Notes: a model not told the origin generated them from the letters alone. DNA of 64,000 bases from Siccirubricoccus phaeus (GCF_008360935.1 NZ_SRXO01000007.1:1-64000), one strand, 5' to 3'. Numbered from the stretch's first letter, positions 42,577-50,560 are shown. Made by a program: numbers and translations.

Positions 42577-45156
42577 TCACGCCTCCCCCGCCGTCTTCAT
42601 GCTCCGGATGAACCGTGCCTTCCGTGGCCGCACCCGATGCTTCGGCTTATCCACCATCCCGGGCCGCACCCGGATTCCCTCGGTCACCTCGGCCAGCACT
42701 TCGTTGAAGATCTCCGCCCCATCGGTGGCCTCCGCCACCAGCGCCTCCGCCTCGGCCAGCAGCGCGTCCTCGGCGCCGCCGGCCACCCATTCCCGTCCTT
42801 CCTCGATCAGCGCCGGCACGGCCAGGGGCGAGACCCGGTCCAGCCGCAGATGCCGGATGCGCCCCCTGGCCCGCGCCAGCAGCAACCCGATGCGCGCCAC
42901 ATCCGTCAGCCCGCCCGCCGCCTCCTGCCGCGTCGCCCGCAACAGGATGTGGTCAGGCTCGTGCTTGCGCAGCACGTCATAGATCAGGTCGGCATTCATG
43001 GTCATCTGCCGCGGCCGCTGCTCATGCCCCGGATGGTTCTTCTCGATCAGCCCGGCGATGGTGGCGATGTGGCGGAAGCTGCGCCGCAGCACGGAGCTTT
43101 CCGCCATCCACTCCTCCAGATCCTCGCCGAGGATGTCCTCGTCGAAGAGCGGCGCGACATCGGTGGGCTCGAAGGCGCTCCAGGCCGCCAGCACGTAATC
43201 CGTGGCGAGGTAGCCGAGCGGCCCGTAGCCCAGCCTTTCCATGCGCTTGGTCACCAGCATCCCCAGCGTCTGATGCGCCAGCCTGCCCTCGAAGCAATAG
43301 GCGACGAGGAACCATTTTTCTCCCCTGGGCCCGCCGCGGGGGAAGACTTCCACCAGCAGCCCGTCCTTCTCCGGCAAAGCGGAGCGGGCGCGCTGCAGCC
43401 GCAGCCATTCCCGCACTGGCTCCGGCAGTAGCCGCCATTTGCGCGGCTCGTGCAGAATCTCGCGGACGCGCGCCGCCAGCCAGGTGGTCAGCGGCATGCG
43501 GGCGCCGGCATAGGCAGGCACGCGCGGATCGCCCTCCCCGCCGCGGGAGACGATGGCGCTGACGGCGTCCAGCGCCTCGAAGCGCAGCGTCTGGCCGGCG
43601 AAGATGAAGCTGTCGCCCGGCAGCAGGGTGGAGATGAACCACTCCTCCACCTCCCCCAGCACTTGTCCTCCCCCTGGCCCGCCGCGCAGCCGCACCTTCA
43701 CCAGCGGGCTTTCCACGATGGTGCCGAGATTCATCCGGAGCTGCCGCGCCACCCGCTGGTCCCGGACATGGACCATGCCCTCGGCATCGCGGAACAGCTT
43801 TCTGAATCGCTCATAGACCCGCAGCGCATAGCCGCCGTCTTCCACGAAGCGTACGACATCGTCGAAATCCCGCCGCGTCAGCGCGGCATAGGGCGCGGCG
43901 CACCGCACTTCCTCGTACAGCTCGTCCGGGTGGAAAGGCCCGGCGCAGGCCATGGCCAGCACATGCTGCGCCAGCACGTCCAGGCCGCCGGGCCGCGGCG
44001 GGTCGCCATCCAGCTCCTGGTGCCGCACCGCTTCCAGCGCCGCGGCGCATTCCACCACCTCGAAGCGGTTGGCGGGAACCAGGATGGCGCGGCTCGGCTC
44101 ATCCATCCGGTGGTTGGCGCGGCCGACGCGCTGCAGCAGCCGCGCCACGCCCTTGGGCGCGCCGACCTGGATCACCTGGTCCACATCGCCCCAGTCGATC
44201 CCGAGATCGAGCGAGGCCGTCGCCACCACGGCGCGCAGCTTTCCCGCCGCCATCGCCGCCTCCACCTTGCGGCGCTGCTCCACCGTCAGGCTGCCATGGT
44301 GCAGGGCGATGGCCATGTTGTCGTCGTTCAGCCGCCACAGCGCCTGGAAGATCAGCTCCGCCTGGGCGCGGGTGTTGACGAAGACGATCGTCACCTTCGC
44401 CCCGCGCAGCCGCCGATAGATCTCCGGCGCCGAGGCCAGCCCCATATGACCGCCCCAGGGCAGGTGCCCTTCCGGCAGCATCACCTCCAGCTCCGGCGCC
44501 GCGCCGCCCTTCACCTCCACCAGCCGGACCGGATCGGGCCGGCCGGTGGGCGAGAGGAAGGCGCGCAGCGGGTCCGGATGCGCGACCGTGGCGGAAAGCC
44601 CCATGCGCCGCGCCCCTGGCGCCAGCTTCGCCAGCCGGGCCAGGCCAAGGGCGAGCTGGTCACCCCGCTTGGTGCCGGCCAGCGCATGGATCTCATCCAC
44701 CACCACGGCGCCGAGGCCGGCGAACACGCTCCCCGCCTCCGGCGAGGCGAGCAGCAGCACCAGGCTTTCCGGCGTGGTCAGCAGGATGTTGGGCGGCGCC
44801 TCCCGCTGCCGGGCACGGCGGTTCTGCGGCGTGTCGCCGGTGCGGGTCTCGATGGAGATGGCCAGCCCCATTTCCTCGACCGGCGCCATCAGATTGCGGG
44901 CGATATCGACCGCCAGCGCCTTCAGCGGCGAGACGTACAGCGTGTGCAGCGCCCCTTCCCCCGCGGGCCGCGGCGCCGCCGCCAGCTCGATCAGGCTGGG
45001 CAGGAAGCCGGCCAGGGTCTTGCCGCCGCCGGTGGGGGCGATCAGCAGCGTGCTCTCCCCCGCCGCCGCCGCGCGCCACAGGGCGAGCTGGTGCGGCCGG
45101 GGCGTCCAGCCGCGCCCGGCGAACCAGGCGGCAAAGGGTTCCGGCAATGTTCCCAT
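42577..45156 (-). CDS. Ligase-associated DEXH-box DNA helicase (Lhr-like)
   Basis: An 859-residue superfamily 2 helicase of the Lhr family. Walker A is 'TLLIAPTGGGKTLAGFLPSL' near residue 35; the DEXH box is 'VVVDEIHALAGTKRG' near 150; motif VI is 'LLQRVGRANHRMDEPSRAIL' near 335. The C-terminal half ('GDSFIFAGQTLRFEALD', 'RGGPRGEKWFLVAYCFEGRL') is typical of the ligase-associated form that acts with PdeM, an exonuclease and a DNA ligase. The last two partners are not in the window. Full family length. Confidence 0.92.
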   Translation of the reverse strand: MGTLPEPFAAWFAGRGWTPRPHQLALWRAAAAGESTLLIAPTGGGKTLAGFLPSLIELAAAPRPAGEGALHTLYVSPLKALAVDIARNLMAPVEEMGLAISIETRTGDTPQNRRARQREAPPNILLTTPESLVLLLASPEAGSVFAGLGAVVVDEIHALAGTKRGDQLALGLARLAKLAPGARRMGLSATVAHPDPLRAFLSPTGRPDPVRLVEVKGGAAPELEVMLPEGHLPWGGHMGLASAPEIYRRLRGAKVTIVFVNTRAQAELIFQALWRLNDDNMAIALHHGSLTVEQRRKVEAAMAAGKLRAVVATASLDLGIDWGDVDQVIQVGAPKGVARLLQRVGRANHRMDEPSRAILVPANRFEVVECAAALEAVRHQELDGDPPRPGGLDVLAQHVLAMACAGPFHPDELYEEVRCAAPYAALTRRDFDDVVRFVEDGGYALRVYERFRKLFRDAEGMVHVRDQRVARQLRMNLGTIVESPLVKVRLRGGPGGGQVLGEVEEWFISTLLPGDSFIFAGQTLRFEALDAVSAIVSRGGEGDPRVPAYAGARMPLTTWLAARVREILHEPRKWRLLPEPVREWLRLQRARSALPEKDGLLVEVFPRGGPRGEKWFLVAYCFEGRLAHQTLGMLVTKRMERLGYGPLGYLATDYVLAAWSAFEPTDVAPLFDEDILGEDLEEWMAESSVLRRSFRHIATIAGLIEKNHPGHEQRPRQMTMNADLIYDVLRKHEPDHILLRATRQEAAGGLTDVARIGLLLARARGRIRHLRLDRVSPLAVPALIEEGREWVAGGAEDALLAEAEALVAEATDGAEIFNEVLAEVTEGIRVRPGMVDKPKHRVRPRKARFIRSMKTAGEA

Positions 45157-45266
45157 CCGGCGCCACTATGTGCCGGGGCGAGGGCGGTTTGGGAAGGGGC
45201 TGTGCGTTAACCTTCCGGACAAGGCGTGCCGCTATGCCAGGGCCCGTCAGACCAGGAGGGTCCGCC

Positions 45267-45470
45267 ATGCACCGTCCCGCCGCCGCCAGCCTGGCCGAGG
45301 AGTGGAATGCCGCCGAACTCGTCTCGGTGGCCATGGCCCTTGGCCTGACCGTCTCGCCGCTGGATCCGGAGGCGGGCCCGGCCTCGCTGCAGGCCTGGGT
45401 GGAGGAGGGCGCCGTGGCGACGGCCGGCTTGCTCCTCGCCCTGTCGGTGATCCTGCTCTTCGGCGGCTGA
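45267..45470 (+). CDS. Small membrane-tail protein (67 aa)
   Basis: A 67-residue protein: a polar N-terminal half ('SLAEEWNAAELVSVAMALGL' and 'WVEEGAV') followed by one hydrophobic C-terminal span ('AGLLLALSVILLFGG'). The start ATG 45267 follows CCAGGAGGGTC. It is divergent from the helicase, 110 bases away. Function unknown; no family recognised. Confidence 0.55.
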   Translation: MHRPAAASLAEEWNAAELVSVAMALGLTVSPLDPEAGPASLQAWVEEGAVATAGLLLALSVILLFGG

Positions 45471-45775
45471 GACCCTGTCCCCCAAGGGCTGCGGCTCGGC
45501 GGGTCCTTGCCGCCCTGGCGTCAGGCGCCGGCGCGCCGTTCGCATGGCGCCCGCCGGCTTGCGATGCCACTGGCATCGGCGGTGCCCACGTCCTGGCCGG
45601 ACCGCAGGGCCCGGCACCGCTCCCCTCTGGACAGGCTCCGAGCCGGGACCGGGCCAGGGCCGTGCCGTCCGGGGTCCCTTACGCATCCAGGCCAGCCATT
45701 TGCGCGGGCCATGATCCGACGTTCACCGCAAAGATGCCGCGAAGCGGCACCATGCTTTGCGCGGCGGCGTCCCCT
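45471..45775. other. Intergenic stretch, no gene seen
   Basis: About 300 bases with no convincing gene on either strand. Together with repeat E and the following stretch (45880-46053), which also shows nothing clear, it separates the 67-aa gene from the minus-strand oxidoreductase. Confidence 0.45.
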
Positions 45776-45879
45776 GGAGCGTGATCGGTCGAGGGCGAAT
45801 CGACCGGGACCGTGGATCACGCGACCGGACAATGCGCTGGAGCGGGACGGATGAGCGAAGCGCAGCCGATCCCGCTCCA
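45776..45879. repeat. Two-hairpin dispersed repeat, copy E
   Basis: TGGAGCGTGATCGGTCGAGGGCGAATCGACCGGGACCGTGGATCACGCGACCGGACAATGCGCTGGAGCGGGACGG... ends CCCGCTCCA. It is full length, but both ends now read GGAGCG rather than AGAGCG. Confidence 0.8.
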
Positions 45880-46053
45880 GGACGAAAGCCCGGCCATGGC
45901 CGGGCACGCGGGGATGCGTTCCGGAGGCGACAGCGTCCCGGGCACGGCAGCAGGGGCGGGACGGCCTGCAGGCGGCTGCTGCGGATCCGGCCGCCCGCCG
46001 CGCCCTCGGGGCGTGCGCCCCGGCCACCCCCGCCGCGGCGCCGTGTCGCCCCG

Positions 46054-46893
46054 TCAGCCCGCCGCCAGCGGCGCCAGCCGGTCCAGCAGCTTCAGCACCT
46101 CCTCCCTCGGCAGATCCGGCACTTCCAGCAACACCCGCTCCACCCCGGCGGCGCGATAGGCCTCCAGCGCCTTCGCCTCCGCCGGGGCGCGGAAGACGGT
46201 CATGGACAGGCTGGCGGGATCGCGCCCTGCCGCCACCGCCGCCTTCGCCAGCCGGACCTTCGCCTCCGCCGGGTCGAACCCGGCGCCGCCGCGCGGGATC
46301 CAGCCATCGCAATAGGCGGCGACGCGCTTCAGCGTCAGGTCGCTCTCGCCGCCCAGCAGGATGGGCGGGTGCGGCTTCTGCACCGGCTTCGGGTAGGACC
46401 AGCTCGGCTCGAGCTTCACGAATTCGCCGCTGAAGCTCGCCACCTCCTGCGTCCACAGCGCCTTCATCGCCAGCACCCGCTCCCGCATCAGCTTGAAGCG
46501 CGTCTCGTAGCTGGCGCCGTGCTGCGCCATCTCCTCCTTGTTCCAGCCACCGCCGATGCCGAATTCGAACCGCCCGCCGGAGAGCATGTCGAGGCTCGCC
46601 ACCGCCTTCGCCGTCACGATCGGGTCGTGCTGCGGCACCAGGCAGATGCCGGTGCCGAGGCGCAGCCGCTGCGTCACGGCGGCGGCGAAGGCGAGCGCCA
46701 CGAAGGGGTCATGGGTGTGGGAATAGCGCTTCGGCAGCTCCCCGCCGCCCGGGAAGGGCGAGAGGCGGCTGGTGGGGATATGGGTGTGCTCGCAGACGAA
46801 GAGGGATTCGAAACCCCGCTCCTCCAGCGCCGCGGCCAGCTCGGCCGGGGCGATGCCGTAATCGGTGGGGAAATGGAAAACGCCGACGCGCAT
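46054..46893 (-). CDS. Luciferase-like (LLM class) flavin- or F420-dependent oxidoreductase
   Basis: A 279-residue TIM-barrel oxidoreductase of the TIGR03619 type. 'VGVFHFPTDYGIAPAELAAA' at the start, 'RGFESLFVCEHTHIP', 'TGICLVPQHDPIVTAKAVAS' and 'GGRFEFGIGGGWNKEEM' are signatures. Whether it uses FMN or F420 cannot be told from sequence by eye; F420-type annotation is common but alphaproteobacteria often lack the cofactor. Its substrate is unknown. Stands alone. Confidence 0.85.
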   Translation of the reverse strand: MRVGVFHFPTDYGIAPAELAAALEERGFESLFVCEHTHIPTSRLSPFPGGGELPKRYSHTHDPFVALAFAAAVTQRLRLGTGICLVPQHDPIVTAKAVASLDMLSGGRFEFGIGGGWNKEEMAQHGASYETRFKLMRERVLAMKALWTQEVASFSGEFVKLEPSWSYPKPVQKPHPPILLGGESDLTLKRVAAYCDGWIPRGGAGFDPAEAKVRLAKAAVAAGRDPASLSMTVFRAPAEAKALEAYRAAGVERVLLEVPDLPREEVLKLLDRLAPLAAG

Positions 46894-47054
46894 CTCGCTC
46901 TCCTGCGCCTGGGGCGTGAGGCACGCCCGGGAGGCAGAGAGTGGGCGGGGCGGCGGGCGGTTGTCGAGCGGTGGGCCGGCGGGGGGCCGTCAAGGGGAGC
47001 GTGGCAACCTGCCGCTTGCGGCAGCGTTCCGGCGCCGCAAGATCGGAGATTGCC

Positions 47055-47321
47055 ATGGCCCTATCCAGGCTGACCCGCCGTTTCGCCTTGCTGGCCCTGC
47101 TGGGCGCCGCGCCGTTCGGCGCGGCCGTGGCCCAGCCGCCCCCGCCGGGCTGGTGGTGGGAGGATCCGCACCATCGCCGCGACTATGAGCGCTGGCGCGC
47201 CGCCGAGTGGCGGCGGCGGGAGCGCGAGGCGCGCCGGCGGCACCGCCGGTGGCGGAAGGAAAGCTGGGAGGAGGCGCGGGAGCGCGAGGCCTGGGCCCGG
47301 CGGCAATCCTGGTATCGGTAG
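47055..47321 (+). CDS. Secreted Arg/Trp/Glu-rich small protein
   Basis: An 88-residue protein. Signal peptide of about 27 residues ending 'AAVAQ'. The mature part is highly charged: 'DPHHRRDYERWRAAEWRRR' followed by repeated E-R-E-A-R-R blocks and 'WARRQSWYR'. Probably periplasmic and helical. ATG 47055 was chosen over an upstream start at 46941 because it begins the signal peptide. Function unknown. Confidence 0.65.
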   Translation: MALSRLTRRFALLALLGAAPFGAAVAQPPPPGWWWEDPHHRRDYERWRAAEWRRREREARRRHRRWRKESWEEAREREAWARRQSWYR

Positions 47322-47622
47322 TTCGCCACGACGCTGCTGCGCAAGGCCGCCCCCGAAGCCACTGGCGCGGCTTCGGGGACGGGGCCGGAGGCGCCGGACG
47401 ATCGGCGCCCCACGCAGGCCCATCGCGGCAAAGTCGCGACGGGCGGCAGGCGGCCCGGTTTGGCCAAAGGTGCCGGATGGCCTGTGCCTGGGTCGGCACC
47501 GGCGCGGCTCGGGGCCGGAAGCGCCGGCACCCCCACCGGGCGGCGCAAGCGGTGCGACCGATTCCGGACTTGCCCCCGGCAGGGAAACCCCGCACCCCTG
47601 ACGCGAGAGCGGGGAGGTGCGG
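47322..47622. other. Intergenic stretch with a diverged repeat
   Basis: A 300-base gap. Positions 47380-47466 carry a diverged third copy of the direct repeat at 26411/26615 (shared core TCGCGGCAAAG...GCGGCCCGGTTT). The end of the gap holds the site GGGGAGG for the SDR gene. No gene is seen. Confidence 0.5.
47380..47466. repeat. Diverged third copy of the 82-bp repeat
   Basis: GGGCCGGAGGCGCC...CATCGCGGCAAAGTCGCGACGGGCGGCAGGCGGCCCGGTTTGGCC aligns in order with 26411-26492. Identity is clearly lower than between the first two copies, so this copy is tentative. Confidence 0.45.
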
Positions 47623-48402
47623 ATGGAGCTGGATCTCTGGGGCAAGATCGCCGTCATCACCGGCCCGGCCAAGGGCATGGGCGCCGCCATCACCCGCGCC
47701 TTTGCGGCGGAGGGCTGCAAGCTCGCCCTGCTGGGCCGTGACACCGCCGCCATCGCCCCGCTGGCGGAGGAGGTGGGCGGCGCGCTGGTGCTGCCCTGCG
47801 ACCTGACCGACGCCGATGCCTGCGAGGCGGCCGCCCGGGCGACGCTCGCCGCGCATGGCCGCATCGACATCCTGGTGAACATCGCCGGCGGCGCCGGCCC
47901 CATCGGCAAGACCGGGGTCGAGACCAGCAGCGCGGAATTCCAGGCGATCACCGATCTCAACATGCGCGGCTGCTTCAACACCATCCGCGCCGTGGCGCCG
48001 GCGATGATGGCGCAGCGCAGCGGCAAGGTGGTGAATGTCGGCGGCACCTTCGGCATGCGCGGGCGGGCGCTGCGCCTGGCCTATTCCGCCAGCAAATGGG
48101 GGCTGCGCGGCATCACCAAGAGCTTCGCGCTGGAGCTTGGGCCCCACAACATCAACGTGAATTGCGTGGCCCCCGGCATGGTGGACGGGCCGCGCTTCCG
48201 TGAGAAGGTGTGCCGCGAGATGGCGGCGCGGCTGGGCATTTCCGAGGCCGAGGCGGCGGAGCGCCATGCGGCGGAATACGCGCTGCGCCGGGTGACCCGC
48301 GACGTGGATGTGGCGAATGCCTGCCTCTTCCTCGCCTCCGACGTCGCGCGGCAGATCACCGGCGTGGATTTGCCGGTGGATGGCGGATGGGCAGCGCTGT
48401 AG
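47623..48402 (+). CDS. Short-chain dehydrogenase/reductase
   Basis: A 259-residue SDR. 'AVITGPAKGMGAAITRAFAA' (cofactor site, here with PAKGMG in place of the usual ASxGIG), 'ILVNIAGGAGPIGK', Ser in 'VNVGGTFGMRGR' region (the usual Ser position reads Gly-Gly-Thr), Tyr/Lys in 'LAYSASKWGLRGITKSFALE', and 'QITGVDLPVDGGW' at the end. The altered first catalytic position is worth noting. The start is ATG 47623, 5 bases after GGGGAGG. Substrate unknown. Confidence 0.88.
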   Translation: MELDLWGKIAVITGPAKGMGAAITRAFAAEGCKLALLGRDTAAIAPLAEEVGGALVLPCDLTDADACEAAARATLAAHGRIDILVNIAGGAGPIGKTGVETSSAEFQAITDLNMRGCFNTIRAVAPAMMAQRSGKVVNVGGTFGMRGRALRLAYSASKWGLRGITKSFALELGPHNINVNCVAPGMVDGPRFREKVCREMAARLGISEAEAAERHAAEYALRRVTRDVDVANACLFLASDVARQITGVDLPVDGGWAAL

Positions 48403-48425
48403 CGGCAGCGGCAGCGGCAGCGGCA
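48402..48425. repeat. Short tandem GCAGCG/GGCAGC repeat
   Basis: Four perfect 6-base units directly after the SDR stop codon. Such G+C-rich hexamer runs can slip but lie outside coding sequence here. The rest of the gap 48403-48753 holds a fragment of the two-hairpin repeat and a long hairpin, listed separately; no gene seen. Confidence 0.6.
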
Positions 48426-48532
48426 CAGGGGCAGCGGCGGGCAGCCGGGCGCGGCATCCGGTCCGCCTTCCTTCCCTGGTTCCCGTCCGATGCCGTAGCG
48501 GCGGCCGTGCCTGACGCTGCGACTGCTCTGCC

Positions 48533-48575
48533 GGAGCGTGATGCCGGAGCGTGATCGGTCGAGCTTCGCTCACCG
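48533..48575. repeat. Fragment of the two-hairpin repeat (copy F)
   Basis: GCCGGAGCGTGATGCCGGAGCGTGATCGGTCGAGCTTCGCTCACCG contains two successive GGAGCGTGAT ends followed by a fused GAGC-TTC-GCTC, as if the middle of an element was deleted. Confidence 0.55.
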
Positions 48576-48610
48576 TCGCCGCTGTGCAGGCGGCGGCGCT
48601 CGCCGAAGTG

Positions 48611-48637
48611 CGGCGGCGCATATTTTTTGCGCCGCCG
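48611..48637. other. Strong hairpin with a T-rich loop
   Basis: CGGCGGCGCA pairs with TGCGCCGCCG around TATTTTT. The T-run is inside the loop, not after the stem, so it is not a standard terminator. It lies 117 bases before the DUF2267 start and may be part of that gene's leader. Confidence 0.4.
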
Positions 48638-48753
48638 CCGCGAACTGGTCCCGGCCGGTCCGCGTTCGCCCTCCGACCCCTCGATTCAGGTGAAGACGCC
48701 GCGGCGCTCCCGTGCCGGCGTCCGGCGTTCCCGGTCAGGAAGAGGAGGGACGA

Positions 48754-49227
48754 ATGGCATCTGCCGGGCTCGATGTCTTCGACAAGACGCTGCAGACCAC
48801 GAATATCTGGCTGGACGAGATCATGGCCGATCTCGGCCCGGACCGGCAGGTGGCGTGGCATGCGCTCGGCGCCGTGCTCCGCACGCTGCGAGATCGCGTG
48901 CCGCTCGACCTTGCCGCCCATCTCGGCGCGCAGCTGCCGCTGCTGGTGCGTGGCCTGTACTACGACCAGTGGCAACCCGCCGGGCAGCCGGAGCGTGCGC
49001 GGACGCTCGATGAATTCCTGGGCCGGGTCGGCGACGGGCTGCGCGGCATCCGTCCGGTGAATGCGCGCGACGCCGCGCAGGCGGTGTTCCGCACGCTCAC
49101 TTGCCACCTCGATCCTGGCCAGACCAGGAAGGTCATCGACGCCTTGCCGGAGGAGGTGCGGGCGCTCTGGCGAGGCACCCTCGTCGCGAATGATGCGGCG
49201 ACGGCGCCGGCCCGCCGGGCCGGCTAG
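48754..49227 (+). CDS. DUF2267 protein
   Basis: A 157-residue helical protein of the DUF2267 family. 'VFDKTLQTTNIWLDEIMADL' and 'AWHALGAVLRTLRDRVPLDL' at the start, 'LPLLVRGLYYDQWQP' in the middle, and 'HLDPGQTRKVIDALPEEVRA' at the end match the duplicated helical pattern. Function unknown; members occur beside CBS and stress genes. The start ATG 48754 follows AGGAGGGACGA. The stop codon TAG is the first three bases of repeat G. Confidence 0.82.
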   Translation: MASAGLDVFDKTLQTTNIWLDEIMADLGPDRQVAWHALGAVLRTLRDRVPLDLAAHLGAQLPLLVRGLYYDQWQPAGQPERARTLDEFLGRVGDGLRGIRPVNARDAAQAVFRTLTCHLDPGQTRKVIDALPEEVRALWRGTLVANDAATAPARRAG

Positions 49228-49328
49228 AGCGTGATCGGTTGAGGTCGAATCGACCGAAACCGTGAATCACGCGACCGAACAACGAGCTAGAGCGGGGCGG
49301 GTGAGCGCAGCTCAACCGATCCCGCTCT
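49226..49328. repeat. Two-hairpin dispersed repeat, copy G (well preserved)
   Basis: AGAGCGTGATCGGTTGAGGTCGAATCGACCGAAACCGTGAATCACGCGACC... ends CCGATCCCGCTCT. It is almost identical to copy D (AACGAGC here, AATGAGC there). It starts inside the DUF2267 stop codon and ends 21 bases before the CBS gene. Confidence 0.85.
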
Positions 49329-49349
49329 GGCGAGTGAAGGAGAAAGACG

Positions 49350-49796
49350 ATGAAGGTCAGCGACAAGATGACGCGCGATGTGCGTCTGGCCAGCCCGGAT
49401 GACAGCATCCAGCAGGCGGCGCGCTGCATGGCCGAATGCGATACCGGCGCGCTGCCGGTGGGGCGGGGCGACCGGCTCGTCGGCATGGTGACGGATCGCG
49501 ACATCGCGGTGCGCGGCATCGCCCAGGGCAAGGGGCTCGACACCAGGGTGCACGAGGTGATGACCACGGATGTGAAGTACTGCTTCGAGGATGAGGATCT
49601 CGATCACGTCGCGCGCAACATGGGCGAGCAGCAGGTGCGGCGCCTGCCGGTGGTGAACCGCGACAAGCGGCTCGTCGGCATCCTGTCGCTCGGCGATGTG
49701 GCGATGGGCGAGGGGCCGTGGCCGGCGGGCGATGCGCTGGCCGGCGCGTCCCGGCCGGGCGGGGCGCATTCGCAGACGGGCGGCCCGAGGGCCTGA
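49350..49796 (+). CDS. CBS-domain-pair protein
   Basis: A 148-residue protein with two CBS domains. 'MTRDVRLASPDDSIQQAARC' and 'RLVGMVTDRDIAVRGIAQG' form the first; 'VMTTDVKYCFEDEDLDHVAR' and 'RLVGILSLGDVAMG' the second. Such stand-alone pairs bind adenosine nucleotides and respond to energy stress. It has an AAGGAGAAAG site and follows repeat G. A phosphoribosyltransferase gene starts 8 bases after it. Confidence 0.92.
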   Translation: MKVSDKMTRDVRLASPDDSIQQAARCMAECDTGALPVGRGDRLVGMVTDRDIAVRGIAQGKGLDTRVHEVMTTDVKYCFEDEDLDHVARNMGEQQVRRLPVVNRDKRLVGILSLGDVAMGEGPWPAGDALAGASRPGGAHSQTGGPRA

Positions 49797-49804
49797 GGCC
49801 GGCC

Positions 49805-50560
49805 ATGGCGCGCCCGGCTCGCCGTCCGCCCCGGCCGGGTGCGGGCTCCGCCAGGCGGTTGTCCGACCGCGGCGAGGCGGGGCGCCGCCTGGCGGCGCGC
49901 CTGCTGCACCTGAAGGACGCCGACCCGGTCGTCTACGCCCTGCCGCGCGGCGGCCTGCCGGTGGCTGTGCCGGTCGCGGCGGCGCTCGGCGCGCCGCTCG
50001 ACCTTCTGCTGGTGCGCAAGATCGGCGCGCCGGGGCAGCCTGAGCTGGCGCTCGGTGCCGTGGTGGAGGGGGAGCCGCCGCAGACGGTGGTGAATGAGGA
50101 CGTCGTCGAGATGCTCGACATCCCCGCCGACCTTGTCTCCGGGCAGGCGGCGGAGCAGCTCGCGGAGCTGGAGCGCCGGCGGCGGCTCTGGCTCAGGGGC
50201 CGCGTGCCGGTCCCGCCCTATGGCCGCACCGCCATCCTGGTCGATGACGGGGTCGCCACCGGCGCGACCGTGCGGGCCGCCCTGCTGGCGCTCGGGCGCG
50301 CCGGGGCCGCGCGCCGTGTCCTCGCCGTGCCCGTCGCGCCGCCCGAGGTCGCCGAGGCGCTGCGGCGGGATTGCGACGAGGCGGTGTTCCTGGCCACGCC
50401 CTCGCTCTTCGGCTCGGTCGGCGCCTTCTACGAGGATTTCCGCGAGATCGAGGACGGGGAGGTCGCCGCGCTGCTCGCCGGCGCGACGGAACGCGGCGGG
50501 CAGGAAGCGCTGACGGGGCCGATCCGCCGGGCCTTGCCCTCCGGGCGCAGCGGCGCCTGA
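49805..50560 (+). CDS. Phosphoribosyltransferase-family protein
   Basis: A 251-residue type I PRT-fold protein. The PRPP loop is 'TAILVDDGVATGATVRAALL' near residue 140, and 'VYALPRGGLPVAVPVAAALG' with 'DLLLVRKIGAPGQPELALGA' give the remaining shape. The closest type is the family common beside CBS and DUF2267 genes and sometimes fused to hydrolase domains. The true reaction is unknown. It is 8 bases after the CBS gene, hence co-transcribed. Confidence 0.85.
   Translation: MARPARRPPRPGAGSARRLSDRGEAGRRLAARLLHLKDADPVVYALPRGGLPVAVPVAAALGAPLDLLLVRKIGAPGQPELALGAVVEGEPPQTVVNEDVVEMLDIPADLVSGQAAEQLAELERRRRLWLRGRVPVPPYGRTAILVDDGVATGATVRAALLALGRAGAARRVLAVPVAPPEVAEALRRDCDEAVFLATPSLFGSVGAFYEDFREIEDGEVAALLAGATERGGQEALTGPIRRALPSGRSGA

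Noticed and set aside
48402-48425. CRISPR-like short repeats
   Set aside because: Only a simple hexamer run without spacers. No array of regularly spaced repeats was seen anywhere in the window.
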